64,000 nucleotides of DNA from assembly GCA_036346395.1 (NCBI GenBank), contig CM070599.1, positions 25,969,232-26,033,231 on the forward strand. Reading direction: 5' to 3'. Of this stretch, positions 31,530 to 42,926 are shown one piece after another. The position numbers and the translations under genes were made by a program. This DNA is from Hsuehochloa calcarea (lineage: Eukaryota > Streptophyta > Magnoliopsida > Poales > Poaceae). Below the pieces are notes generated by a model. It searched no databases. It was not told the DNA's origin and was given only the letters and a program-made list of their open reading frames with translations. Positions within the stretch are counted from its first letter, which is position 1. Each line of letters opens with the position of its first letter.

Positions 31530-32425
31530 CTGGGCCGGACCGGTCGGTGCTCGGTGTTGCGTGCTGGTGGCATAGTTCCTGTTGATTTGCCAATTTGGTG
31601 AAGTAGGTGTCTAGTCGACCAGTTTATCCAGCTGAGGTGAGTTGCTTAATGCTTTGAGGCAGCTGTGAGTTACTTTTTTTTAGACTGTTGCTTCTTCTGT
31701 ATGTATGTTGGTTGGACTTTGGAGACTTGGAGAGACAGAGAGTTGGAGTCCGGGGGTAGTGGAGTACAGACTACAGAGTAGAGTACTGAGTAGTGGACTA
31801 GTGGCTGCTTTTTGTTACTTCTTTCTATATGTTAATTGTGAATAAAAATTTGAAAGTTTTGTTATGATATGTTAATGTAGATTGTAGAGACATGAAGATG
31901 AATAGAGACATCCTTTCTTTTTTTTCGGGATCGAGAAGTGATGATAGGTTTAAGGACCTCACAATCTTGGTGATCTTTCTATTAAGCATGTTGAAACAAA
32001 AAATATATATAATTTACAAGTTGGTCCATTTGCTTCTCAAATCGGTATTGCTCCTACCGGTGGCGACGATAAGCGTTGAAAGAGTATTTTTCGTTATGAG
32101 TCTTGTGAAGAACAAGTTGAGAAATAGTATGGGTGATCAATTCTTGAATGATTGTTTAGTCACATTTATTGAGAGAAATTTTCTTGAAGGTTAGTGAAGA
32201 TGATGTAATGAAACGTTTTCAATGTATGAAAACGTGTAAAGTAATATTATAATTTTCTTTGCATAGTTGCATCTTTTGTAATTTTCTAATTTCTATTCAT
32301 GTAATACCTTATTTGAACTATTTGTATTGTGCTTTTGACAAATTTGGAACCTATGTGCTGGATTTATGATATTATGAAACCATTGTACAAGCTATAGAAT
32401 TGCAAGTGTGAAGTGTGCAACCCCA
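31530..32425 (+). mobile_element. hAT-type element, internally deleted (copy B)
   Basis: This is the counterpart of 2640-3518. The frame at 31892-32194 (100 codons) begins MKMNRDILSFFSGSRS, like the start of hAT transposases of the zinc-finger-MYM/DUF4371 group. After only about twenty residues it continues with the C-terminal dimerisation part, PVATISVERVF, then KNKLRNSMGDQFLNDCL and FIERNFLEG. Roughly 500 or more residues, including the catalytic region, are missing. The short frame is open in this copy, and whether it is made is unknown. The CACTA element at 32426 is inserted about 230 bases downstream. Confidence 0.75.
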
Positions 32426-33721
32426 CACTACTACAAAACAGGCTATACTGGATGCCTCATCACAGACGGTTTCTGAAAATTGTCTACGTTGTAATGATCA
32501 TAGACGATTTTATAAGCGTGATTGTCTTTGTTACTAGCGATGGCTAGAGCCGTCTGCGATACATCATTACCACAGACGGTTTTTAATAAGAATCATATGT
32601 GAAACTTCACAGATGGTTCGTCTGTGATAATTGCAATAATCACATACGGTTTTTAACAAGAACCGATTTTAACAAGAATCATCTGTGATAATTGCAATTA
32701 TCATATATAGTTTTTAACAAGAACCATCTGTGATACTTTTGTATCACAGAGTGAAAAATATTTCGCGTGCCCAAATGCTTCCCTATTAATCCCCCCTTCC
32801 TCTTCCTCCTCGACCACTCTCCACTCCCAAACCACAAATCCTAAGGGACTCCTCAAGATGGTCATGGTGGTGATCCGTGAGCTGGTGACCGATGCCAACT
32901 TCGACTGCTCCGTCACCTTAATGTTTGAATCCCGCCGTAAGTGATCAATCGCTTGTCGCCTCCCCCTACCTTATTGCTTTTGGTGGCTCTCAGTCTCAAT
33001 AGTGACTGTGGTTTTCTTATCAATGAATAGATCAAGATAAGATTGCGGATTTTGAGATGAAACTCATGGGCATCGACAACGAGCACCTCGGCATCCCTAA
33101 GTCCTAGTCCACCTCTTCGTCCCGGACTTGTTTTCCTTCTCGGCCACAAATCCGAACCCGAACATATTTTGGTTTCGCGCACTGTTCGGTAAAATAGCTA
33201 TAACTTTTGCATACGAACTCGGATTGCGACGTTCCTTGGCTTTTTAGAAAGCTAACGAAAAGTTCAATCTGAACATCCATAAGCCCATATCAAATTCATT
33301 CGCGAGACTTGATAGGCTTCAGACAAAGTGCCCCCCCCCAAGGTCGTTTAGGTCCTGAAAACAACCTCTGAAGTTTTAGCACCCGTTTTCGCCGTTCGTT
33401 CCTCGTCCAGTTTGAGTTTTCTTTCAATCCAGATTGTGTAATCAACCATATGCAGATACTTGGGTCCAACTGTATATCACAGACGGTTCTAAACAATAAC
33501 CGTCTGTGAAAGAACAAGAACCGTCTGTGATAATCAATTACCACAGACAATTCTTGTTCAAAACCGTGTATGATAGCTTTTTTCATAGACGGTTATTATT
33601 TAGAATCATCTGTGCTAACTTTTTCACCTCATATCATCACGGACATGTAGATTTAGACGGTTCAAAAATCATATATGATGACGGTTTGAAACCGTATGTG
33701 ATAACCCTCTCTGTAGCAGTG
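32426..33721. mobile_element. CACTA element (copy B), complete, non-autonomous
   Basis: The left end is CACTACTACAAAACAGG. The right end on the other strand is CACTGCTACAGAGAGGG. The 3-base target duplication CCA is exact (32423-32425 and 33722-33724). Subterminal acggttc/accgtctgtgat repeats fill both ends. The middle carries PCNA pieces (32845-33105) and sequence shared with the elements at 1 and 3519. At 1296 bases without transposase it depends on a partner element. Confidence 0.9.
32845..33105 (+). pseudogene. PCNA gene fragments captured by CACTA element (copy B)
   Basis: The arrangement is the same as in copy A. A first piece with RELVTDANFDCS is fused to VTLMFES (32845-32936). An intron-like stretch ends in aatag at about 33030. 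A second piece (33031-33105) reads QDKIADFEMKLMGID and EHLGIPKS. The intron here is longer than in copy A by about 35 bases around 32940-32975, so copy A has a deletion or copy B is closer to the source. It is not functional. Confidence 0.8.
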
Positions 33722-35354
33722 CCACTATCTAATTTCTAACTCTGCCGTTAATCACAGTAATCGTCGTCGTTCCCTTCGTTTGCTCATATGTCAGTGCGAG
33801 CGAGATGGATTCCTCCTCTAGTTTTAAGCCTGCGTTGCAGTGCGACTTATCAGGTGCAAGCAGAGCATGACAGCATGGTTCATGGCTTGTAGCAATTGTT
33901 TGATACGATTTGCACGTTGTTCTAGTATTATTTTGCAGCAGTAGATTAGTAGTCAAGTTTTCCCCAGAATGTGTTTGTAAATCTACTACTGGAGTAGTTT
34001 TATATATTGGTTTAAGCCTGCACGACCTCGGTCATCACAATCCTCTGGATTTTCTTCAGTCTGGTGTAACCACCCCATGTTGGCATCTAATTTAATCAGC
34101 TTAATAAATTGTTAAGCACGGACCCTTCCCATCGTGGTTCGAAATGGTCATTCCGTAGTAGGCAAACTAGCTAGGAGTTGAGATTGTGCTTGAAAACTGA
34201 AAGAGGAGTATCTTTCACGCCATCTTTAAGAATGAAATTTGCAAATTAGAACTTTCAAATGCGATCTCGAGCGTCCGTTTCAGGACAGACGACAGTGCAG
34301 TGGATTCACTGTACATCGACTATATTTGATGTGTGACAGCCGGGAACTAGATCCAATATTTGTGGTGCTTCACTGTTGGAACACATCGACATTTTCTGAC
34401 AAATCAAAGAAAACAAAATGGGTAAGCAAAAGTGCCCAGCTTGAACAGGGGCATGTCATGGCAGGCTACAGTTGTTGCAACAATCAAACTGATCGTTACA
34501 TTTGTGGCAAGAGCGTTGCCGTTCAATTAAGAAGAAGGAAAAGTTTGACAAGAATAGCTGGCCACTAACGATATGTATAGTAGGGTGACTATCAACCGTG
34601 TGTAATCTTTGCTACGTTAAGATTTTTTAGGATACGAATAAGAGAGAACGAGAGTATACAACAGACAGTCTATAAAAAGTGTATTTAAAGAAAGATAATA
34701 TAGCCATGTCATCAAGTACCTATGTAAAAATCATTTCATCCGATGCAAGCATCTTCTTTGTAAGTGGTTAGATGATTATATTATCTATAAATTTTATATA
34801 GTTATAAACATAAGCACCAGTGTCTAATTAAGTATCGATGTTACAAAATAAACACCTTATCTGTCTTACATGGTAGAAAAAATCAGTTTTTCTTTGCTAA
34901 ACACCTCTCTAAACACTTGCATTGTACATGCTTTAAGACCTTTATAGACACCAATTTTGCTGTTGTATTCGTGTTGTCTGTAACCGCATGTTTTGTACCT
35001 CATTTTGTGAAGATTATACGTAGACAACTTTATATTTATTTTTGCACGTGGCCTAGGGAGCCGGATCGGTTCACACCCACGGCCTTCATCTCATTACACA
35101 ACTGCAAATGGGTCGGTCACACACACACACCGGCCGGCGGGCTCCACCTTGAAATCCCTCTCCCACGGAACGCGCACGAGCACGAAAAGGAGGCAAAAAA
35201 ACGGCGACCAATCACTCTCTAGTCTGCGCTGCCGCTACGATCTCATCTCTGTAGGGGACCCCGGCATGCGTCCGTTTCAACGCCGTAACAAGTGGTGAAA
35301 CAGGGCGCAACACAAGGAGGGAAGAGGGAACGAGCAGAGCAGCGCAGCGCAGCG

Positions 35355-35376
35355 CATGGATGGATGGATGGATGGA
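35355..35376. repeat. (ATGG)n microsatellite
   Basis: About five units of atgg at 35355-35376. A second microsatellite, (ggatt)n with four units, lies at about 36123-36143. Confidence 0.8.
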
Positions 35377-36928
35377 TGCGGACAAGATGCACCCACCATA
35401 TCTGCGCTCTGTCCCCGTCGGCATCACCCGCCACATCACCGCACGCCGATGCGGAGGTATCCAAAGCTCTCGCCATTAGGGACGTTTACACCGGGAGGCA
35501 AGCGTCTCAGCAAGAGATGATTGCGAGGTAAGAATCGTGCATTTGGATGATGGATGAGTGCGTACGTGGAGCCGGCCGGTGGTCACTCGTGGGTGGGTCG
35601 CCGCCGCCGCTGCTCGCCTGCGCCCGCCACGGCGAGCGATCTATCGATCCCTTTCTTCTCGGCCATGTATCATGTGTGTATGTGGTTCCTATCAGTTCGT
35701 TTTGGATGCTTCTGCTCCGATCCACTGCTCAGCCCACGAACGTAAACAGCAACGTACCCTTCGTCTTCGCTAAGAAAAAAGACGTGTTCTATGTTCCTTC
35801 GTTTTTTTCGCGGGAGAGGGGCCGTTTCTTCCTACAAGGACACAGGAATCAGGCACAGGCGGCCGCAGCCTCCTATGCATATCTAGACCCTAATTTCCTT
35901 CAGCTATTGCCTATTAGTAGTTGTTAAAACTCACTCTTGTCAAGTCACGCAGGTCAACACAAAACACACCACCTACCTACCTTACCTAGATTGAAAAAGT
36001 TGATGTTTTCTCTCATGCATATAGCCATATATAGGTACGGCATCACGTCATTAATCCGATTGAGCTGCTAATGATCGCACTGTTTTTGTCAAACTCTGCT
36101 TGACCGCTTGCGTGCGTGCATACGGATTGGATTGGATTGGATTGATCACCAAACCGCTGGCCATATATTGCGCTGGAAAGCGCCGACGACCGTGCAAGAT
36201 TGGTCACCAAACCGACGAATATGATGCTGGAAATTGAAGGCGCGATTGTGCAAGAAAGAGAAATGTACAGATTAATTGTGTTTATGAGCCGACAAGAACG
36301 GCGTTTACAATGGAGGCACCTACTTACTGGAGTGACTTGTCTGTAGCCGTGACTATAACTGCAGTGAGGGACTGTACGTGTTTTGCAACGGCGATTCGCG
36401 AAGCCGACAGTTCAGATTAGCAGAAGGCAGTGTGTTATGAGGTAAGAAGAAGCAAACAGCTACTGTGTAGTACTGATGTGCATCTGCTTGGTGGTATTCT
36501 AGACGGTATGGAAGTATGGATCTGTGGATGTGGGGCAGAGTGGGATCTTCGTATCCGAGAATCCAACAACGGCATGGAATTATGGCAATACACTTGGCTT
36601 ATCTGTCCACTCCCATGATGAAGTAGTTGTCCCACGTAAACTAGAGGCGCAGCTGGGCCTTAGGCCGCCGGTACAATACCAGTAGAAAGGAAAAGAGAAG
36701 TAAACTGAAAAATAAGAATAATTCAAGGAAGAATAATAGGGATAAAAATATATTTTTTTACCGTCAGAATCCTTCAGCTTTAGAAATGCCGAATGAACTA
36801 TCGCTCATTGAGGTTTTTAGACCCTTCCGGGCCGGTCGACGTCTCTCACTTATGTGAGCATCATCATTCGGCAGTAGAGAATCCAGCACCCATAATTTTA
36901 TCAACTTACCTTCCGCAGTAGAAAAAAC

Positions 36929-37040
36929 CAACCCACCGCACAGCCAGCCATAGAGAAGAGAAGGGGATAAGACCAACCCATTGCACGGCCACAAGAAAGA
37001 GAGGGATAAGACCGATCCATTTCACAGCCAAAGAAGCACC
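36929..37040. repeat. about 45-bp imperfect tandem repeat
   Basis: Units containing ccaaccca, then gcac.gcca, then gagaggggataaga occur two and a half times. Unit lengths differ slightly (about 45 and 39 bases). No function is apparent. Confidence 0.6.
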
Positions 37041-37789
37041 CACCAGAGAAGCATCCACCACGGAGCAAAGTCATGGCCGCCACGAGCATCATCGTTGTCA
37101 CTTCCCACTTCGGAACCTACACACCAGGTAGGTTACCCCATCCCACCATTTTTTAACCATCACAGTCGCGCAAGTATAGTACATGAGCAAGTATGGTACA
37201 ACACTAAAATGTGTAAGGTATAAGGAGGGGTGAGAGTAGATCTTCCCTGGTCAGGGCACGTAGGAGGCAGCGGCGCCACCTAGGGACCGGCCAAGTGCCT
37301 TGCCGCGCACGCTTAGGGGTGGAGTCCGGGAGCTAGAGGAGGAACGGGGCCGTCGCATAGGGGAGAGAGGGAGCTGGGGCTCGAGGCCCAGCAGGAGGTG
37401 GTGGCCGGGCTGGTTGGAGCCGGTTGCACCAGCGGTAGCCGCAGCCGAGGCGGGGTAGAGCTGGCAGGGGAGGTGCCAGAGGCCAGGAGAGCGAACCCGA
37501 GCGGAGGGCCGGCTAGGGCCGGGGGCCACCCCATGGCCGACTCTCCCTCGACGCCTGAGCCTTGAGGATCTTGCGGTGGGAACAAGAGAGCAGGGGAGAG
37601 AGAGAGAGTAAGAACATAGAAGGAGATGAAGAGATAAGGCTAAGGGGTGACCTCGAGGATGGCTTCGCCAAGAGGGGAAAAAAAAAGAAGAGAGAGGAAA
37701 TAAATCATGGGCGCATGAATAAATTAGATTGCAAAATAGAAATTTCACCTGGAGCATGAGAGAGGGACACCGACCTTAGTCAAACTTGA

Positions 37790-39420
37790 CCGGGTCTTCT
37801 GCAATGGAGAATGGGATCTCATGTTCTCCCACCACGTACTTCACGCTTTGTCGTCCTCATTCTCCGACCATTCCCCTCTCATCTTGGCAAATTCAGACTC
37901 TCCCCCAAGAAAGCCGGTGCATGCAAGCCACCCCGGTACAGGTGCTAAGTCAGAAGCTTGGAAACACGGCAAAGGAGCAGCGGGCCTGGAGTAAACGGTT
38001 CTTTAGTGATGTGCACTTACAATTTCACATTACACAGGAATTAATTCTGAGGTTCGATGTAGCTCAAGAACAGAGAGTGCTTGCCCCAGACGAACTGAAA
38101 CTCAGGAAAGGCCTCAAAACCAGAGTACTCGGCCTAGCAGCAGTAGAGAAGGCGCGCAAATCAAAGCCCAAGGATGGCATTGCTCAAAGAAGGTGATGCC
38201 AATACGAAGTTCTTCCATCTAGGTGCTAATGCAAGGCGTAGAAATAGCTTCATATCTGCCCTGCAGGACAACGGGGTAACTCACATCGATCATGGCGACA
38301 AACAACGAATCGTCTTTGACCACTTCAATTCGGTGATGGGAAGGAAAGAAAAAGGACATGCACTCTCAACTGGCAGGAGCTAGATCTCCCCCCAACTGAA
38401 CGTCAGAGAGCTGGACGAGCCTTTCACCGAGGAGGAAATGTGGACAGCCATCAAGCTTTCCCCATCTGAAAAGGCATCGAGGGCGGATGGATTCACAGGA
38501 ATGTTCTACAGGTCGTGTTAGAACACAATCAAGGGGGAAGTGATGAATGTTTTTCATAGCCTATACTCCCTGTCCGGGGGAAATCTGGTCATCGTTAACA
38601 GAGACAACATAGTCCTACTTCCGAAGAAACAAGCGGCAAACTCAAGGAATTATACACTCCGGAGAAAAGCTATCCGCGAAAGCTCTTTTACGGTACTAAT
38701 CGTCTATTCTTTTTATCTAATATTTCAGACTAGTTATGATTTAATTATACTATACCTAAGTAGTATAATCCCAATGAAGGTATATTTATAATTGTCTATG
38801 TGAGAATCACATAATATATGAGTAATATTTCCAATGCTAGTTGAAAAAGTACATAATACATTCATAAAAAAATTATAAATACAAAGAAAAATATATTATA
38901 TTTTTATCAAATCAATAGTCAGATTCAATTTATACTAACACTATATACTACAAGTAGAATATATCATAAAATTTCCCATTCAGGAAGGTCCTCACCCTCT
39001 GCTTTCCAAGCACCTTGATCACGTAGGCTCGTACTCGCAAAGTGCTTTCATCAAGTGAAGGTGCATACAAGATAATTTCCGTGAGGAGCCTTGCCCGGCT
39101 CCTCTGTAAGAGCAGGACGCCCTCCCTTATTTTCAAGCTGTTTTGACTCAAATATCTTGGGATTACTTACAGGAACTTCTTTAAGAGACCGGCTTCAGCA
39201 CAAGATGGCGAGACTGGATTTCCCTCATCTTGTCAACCTCGTCTTCCAAGGTAGTACTGAATGGAGTCCCAGGAAACATCATCAAGCACCAACGGGTACT
39301 ACGCCAAGGTGACCCATTATCCCCCTGCAACTGGCTACTGGCAATGCCAATGAACCGCTCACTTGAAAGCTTTCCGAGAAAGAAGTTTAGTTCATTGGAA
39401 CTGAAATTCAGATAGCCGCA
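37790..39420 (+). pseudogene. L1-type LINE ORF2 remnant
   Basis: Several pieces of plant L1 reverse transcriptase can be read. They are LLKEGDANTKFFHLGANARRR and the following HFNSVMGRKE (38174-38340), NRDNIVLLPKKQAANSRNY (about 38600-38650), and VVLNGVPGNIIKHQRVLRQG with DPLSP (39230-39340). An AT-rich stretch at about 38650-38970 interrupts them and may be a small inserted element. The central catalytic FADD region was not found. The remnant is heavily decayed and lies just downstream of the P2 gene 3' end. Confidence 0.75.
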
Positions 39421-39890
39421 CAATGCTGAGTTCACTGCAGAGATGTGCAGGTTCTACCATGCTCATTAAGTGAACTAAACGCAGAAAACAACCTTGCCTA
39501 GAGTGCTTCGCAGATGACGACAGTCAAATCACAATGAATCTGCTCTTATGAATTCTGATGCCTACTCTGAGTACTAACCAGCAAGTAATAGAATATGGAG
39601 GGAACAGATCGAATTAGTCCACTACTTCCCAAATAGCACAAAGAAACACAGAAATGAACTTCGCAGAAAAAAAGCCGTTCTTAATAAAGCACCAAAATTG
39701 GATAGCAAAGGTATGGTTCACCAGTAAATCAACCAGCAACCTACAGCTGGATTACTACATATCAAAACATAGTAGGAAGCATAGTCTTTCCAGTGTTTTA
39801 CGACTCAGCTACACAACGGCTAAAAGCGCTAACATCATTGACCCTAGTTTCCTGCCAAAGACTGATGATAGAAGAGAAGACCGCCATCAT

Positions 39891-41005
39891 TTAGTCGAAC
39901 AGACTGAAGCCCATGTCCTGCGAGCAGATTTGCAAATAAATCGTTAAGACTTTAATCCAGACTGATCAAAGTAGTAGCCAATAACATGCTGGCACATCAA
40001 ACAAGAACAATTGAAATGGCATGGCACATAAATCACCACAGCAAAACAGGGCAGTTGGTAATAGTTGACAAAACATGGGATTCAAATGTTGCAAAACTGA
40101 GAACTAGGCACAAATGCCCAGAAAAAATGCTGCTCAAACATGAAGAAGCTTATCGTGCAAGTTACAATGTCTGATCTAAAGAATTAGAGAGGCATGATGT
40201 AGCAATTTCAAAGTCGCACAGAATATGTAACTGCAGAGTAATCATCAAAGCATGAAAATTGCTAACAAGGACATAGGCGAGAACAGTGATCTTACATCAT
40301 CACTCTCTTCCTTCTCCTCAACCTTGTCTTCTTTCTTCGATTCAGCTGCAGGAGCAGAGCCAGCACCCCCGCTGGTAGGAGCAGCTGCTGCAACAGCTAC
40401 ACCGCCACCGCCACATGGAACTGAAGCAAACTTCTCCCTACCGGCAGCAATGACCTCATTAATGTCCTTACCACTCAGTTGGGACAACAGCAGCTCCACC
40501 CTTTCATTGTCAATCTCAACACCAACTGCAATATAAATAAGAAATGCTAATATTAGATGCTACCAATATAAAAATGAATTGTGTAGAAAGCACAGATAAC
40601 ACTACATCTAGTGTAATGCAGCATTGATATTATGATGAATATGGAATCAGATGGAAACCAATTAGAATAATAACTACTGTGCTTGTTGTGTTGACTACCA
40701 ATAAAATACTAACCACTTGCCCAAAATAAGCAGACAAGCCTTATCTATCGGTAAAATTGATATTGCAGAACTGTGCCTTTCTAGCTAACAAAAATCACAA
40801 ACAGTAGCAACTGATGTTATCCTTGACACCAGAATAAAAGAGCAGGACCAATAATTTTGTTTGGTTTCTCAACAATGCAGTACAAAAGGAAATGGAAAAT
40901 AAGCTAGATGAATTTACCTGACTCCAGAATAGCCGTCAAATCCTCTGCGGAGGGGCTGGGGTTGCCAGCCAGGACAGCAAGCAGATAGGCAGCAACAAAC
41001 TTCAT
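39891..41005 (-). CDS. RPP2: 60S acidic ribosomal protein P2
   Basis: P2 pairs with P1 on the ribosomal stalk, held by P0, and recruits translation factors such as eEF2. Three coding exons on the minus strand are 41005-40918, 40525-40296 and 39917-39891, all GT-AG, totalling 114 codons plus stop, the usual length. The N-terminal dimerisation part starts MKFVAAYLLAVLAGNPSPSA. The hinge is Ala/Gly-rich. A Lys/Glu-rich stretch follows, and the last exon supplies the invariant DMGFSLFD end. The ATG directly follows a splice acceptor (CAG-G-ATG), so a long intron (about 850 bases) lies in the 5' UTR. The frame is fully intact. The next gene is head-to-head upstream. Confidence 0.95.
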
Positions 41006-41849
41006 CCTGAATAAATGATAAAGAAACATAGTGAGCCAATGTGACGTCAACTTGATGGATGGATACTAATTAATGTCAATTCTTCAATCATCTGACGAAC
41101 AAAGGTAGCACAGACAAAACATTAAACATGCTATCTCCAAGAATGAACAGACATCAAAATGAATCTCCACCTAACACGACCACTAACTACACAAATTAAC
41201 TTAGAATCTAATTCCTAAATCACACATATATCAATAACTTGAATATAATTCCTAAATCACACAGATATCAGTAACTAGACATCATGGTGGACAATGCCAT
41301 AGCCAAGAATGGAGTTTCATGCTTCAAAGCACAAAGTAAATGCAGCACCAAACATTAACAGTGTTCCTCTGCATAATCTATGCAAAAGTGCGCAGATACC
41401 ACCTCCCGTACACCTAAGTAAAACATCGTATTTGTCCCAAGACCAAACTACAAGGGGAATCGTCTACTAGAGAAAACTGCAAGATAACTTCATGTACGTA
41501 CTTAGTCTATGCAGTTATGCCGGTCAAATCTAATAAATAATTTCCTCCTTAACAGATCTAAGACACTAGATACATCACAGTTTATACTCAATAACAGACT
41601 GGCAGAAATTATGCAAAAATGACCCAATTGAACACTAGTCCTCGTTCCCATATACATCTCAAAACCTAGCGCCAAAATGATTACTCCATCAAAACACAAA
41701 CCGCGACCACAGAAAACATCGCGAAACTAGCATCCCATTTCACCAAAAGGAAATCCACTGTAGCATAGCAATAAACCGCAATATCAACAGAGAGATCGCT
41801 CTAAGGAGATGGAATAACAACGGAAAGAGAGATCTAAGAGGGGATTAGT

Positions 41850-42300
41850 GAGCCATTACTTGGATGGGAGAGGGGGAGAGCTGGAGGGGCGGCGGCGGCG
41901 TAGAGTTCGAATTATCTCTAGGGCTTCTGCGAGGAAGGGTTCTCCAGGGTGCCGTGGGGCTGAACATTTATACAGCTCGCGGCCGGGGCGTGATGCGATC
42001 TGCGCCGTCCTTGTGCCATCGGAAGGCGGGGTTCCTGCCCTAGAACCGGCTCCCGCCGTCCTAGCCGTTGATCACCTGATCGGCACTTTCTGATGGCGAG
42101 GAGCTAACCCTGGACCTCCGGCCTGCCACTACGTCTACTACATGCATGGCCCAATGCTAACTTTTCATGGGTTTGATCCCAGTCCGTGAACCAAGTCCAT
42201 GGACCACATGTGTAAAGGAAAGCCCACAAGTTGCAAGAGAGTTAAACCCTCGTCATCCTCTTCGCCTTCACCGAGTCCGTCTCCGTCTCCGATCCATTTC
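41850..42300. promoter_or_regulatory. short divergent promoter between P2 and the CX9C-protein gene
   Basis: On the minus strand TATAAAT lies at 41966-41972, predicting a P2 transcription start near 41935 and a first exon ending about 41858 at ccaag|gtaatg-like sequence. The plus-strand gene must start somewhere right of this and before 42900. No plus-strand TATA was identified. The two genes therefore probably share a promoter region of well under 1 kb. Confidence 0.55.
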
Positions 42301-42926
42301 ACGGCGGCCGTCGGCGCAATCGCCCGAGCTGGTAGGCATCTCTCTTTTGTGGAGAGGCACGCACCACCATGCAGTTTATGCCTCCTCCTCCTCGTCCCAT
42401 CGCCGTGAGTCCATGACCCTGCCGCCGCTGCCTGCTCCACCGCCATCGCCTTATCCGATGCCTGCCCACATCCGCAACCTCCTTCAGCCCCGCATGCCCC
42501 GTCACCACCCCCTCATCCTCATGCTCCACTCCTCCAGCACCAATGCCCGCCCGCCTCCCGGCCTTCCGCCTCGCCCTCTCCGCTCGCCGCCGCGGCGGCT
42601 CAACGCCTCGCACCGTGCGCCTCCTCCGCGTTCCGCCTCTTCGCTGCCTTGCACTCCTCAGTCCTATCTGCTCTCCATCCCTCCGTCCGCGCACTCGTAC
42701 CATCACGTCATCGCGTTGCTGTGCCAGCCCTGCCGCCGACGCCGACGCCCTCCAACTGTTCGACCAAATTCTTTTCTGTTTCGCGTCGCCAAGACGGAAT
42801 CAAGCCTAACTTTCTTTTATTTTCCTTTTGGTTGGCTGCAGGGAGTTGGTCCCCATTAGCCGCAGGCTCGCAACCACAGCCCACAGGTTGTTCCGCGCGG
42901 ACGGCGTGCAAACTTGCTAGGCCACC
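42301..42926 (+). other. 5' leader region of the CX9C-protein gene
   Basis: CT-rich DNA with large overlapping ORFs in all plus frames (the longest from 42167 to 42859), none with convincing motifs. A cttttggttggctgcag acceptor-like site at about 42840 suggests a spliced 5' UTR. I treat the ORFs as composition artefacts. Confidence 0.4.

Larger units (their letters stand above)
33725..37789. other. no gene recognised; AT-rich then GC-rich intergenic DNA
   Basis: I cannot support a gene here. ORFs such as 34239-34568 (109 codons) and 37251-37757 (minus, 168 codons) show no known motif, and their composition follows the local GC content. The region around 34600-34900 is AT-rich. The region 35050-36640 has the look of low-copy upstream DNA with scattered CACGTG-like and GGCC-rich patches. 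Small repeats inside it are listed separately. Confidence 0.35.

Noticed and set aside
34239..34568. 109-codon plus-strand ORF with several cysteines
   Set aside because: No recognisable domain and no regular cysteine spacing. Likely chance.
37251..37757. 168-codon minus-strand ORF
   Set aside because: Low-complexity Pro/Ser/Arg composition, no motif, no supporting promoter or splice evidence.
42167..42859. 230-codon plus-strand ORF and overlapping ORFs, faintly like the start of a PPR protein
   Set aside because: Motifs are too weak, several frames are open at once because of CT-rich composition, and the region is the leader of the CX9C gene.
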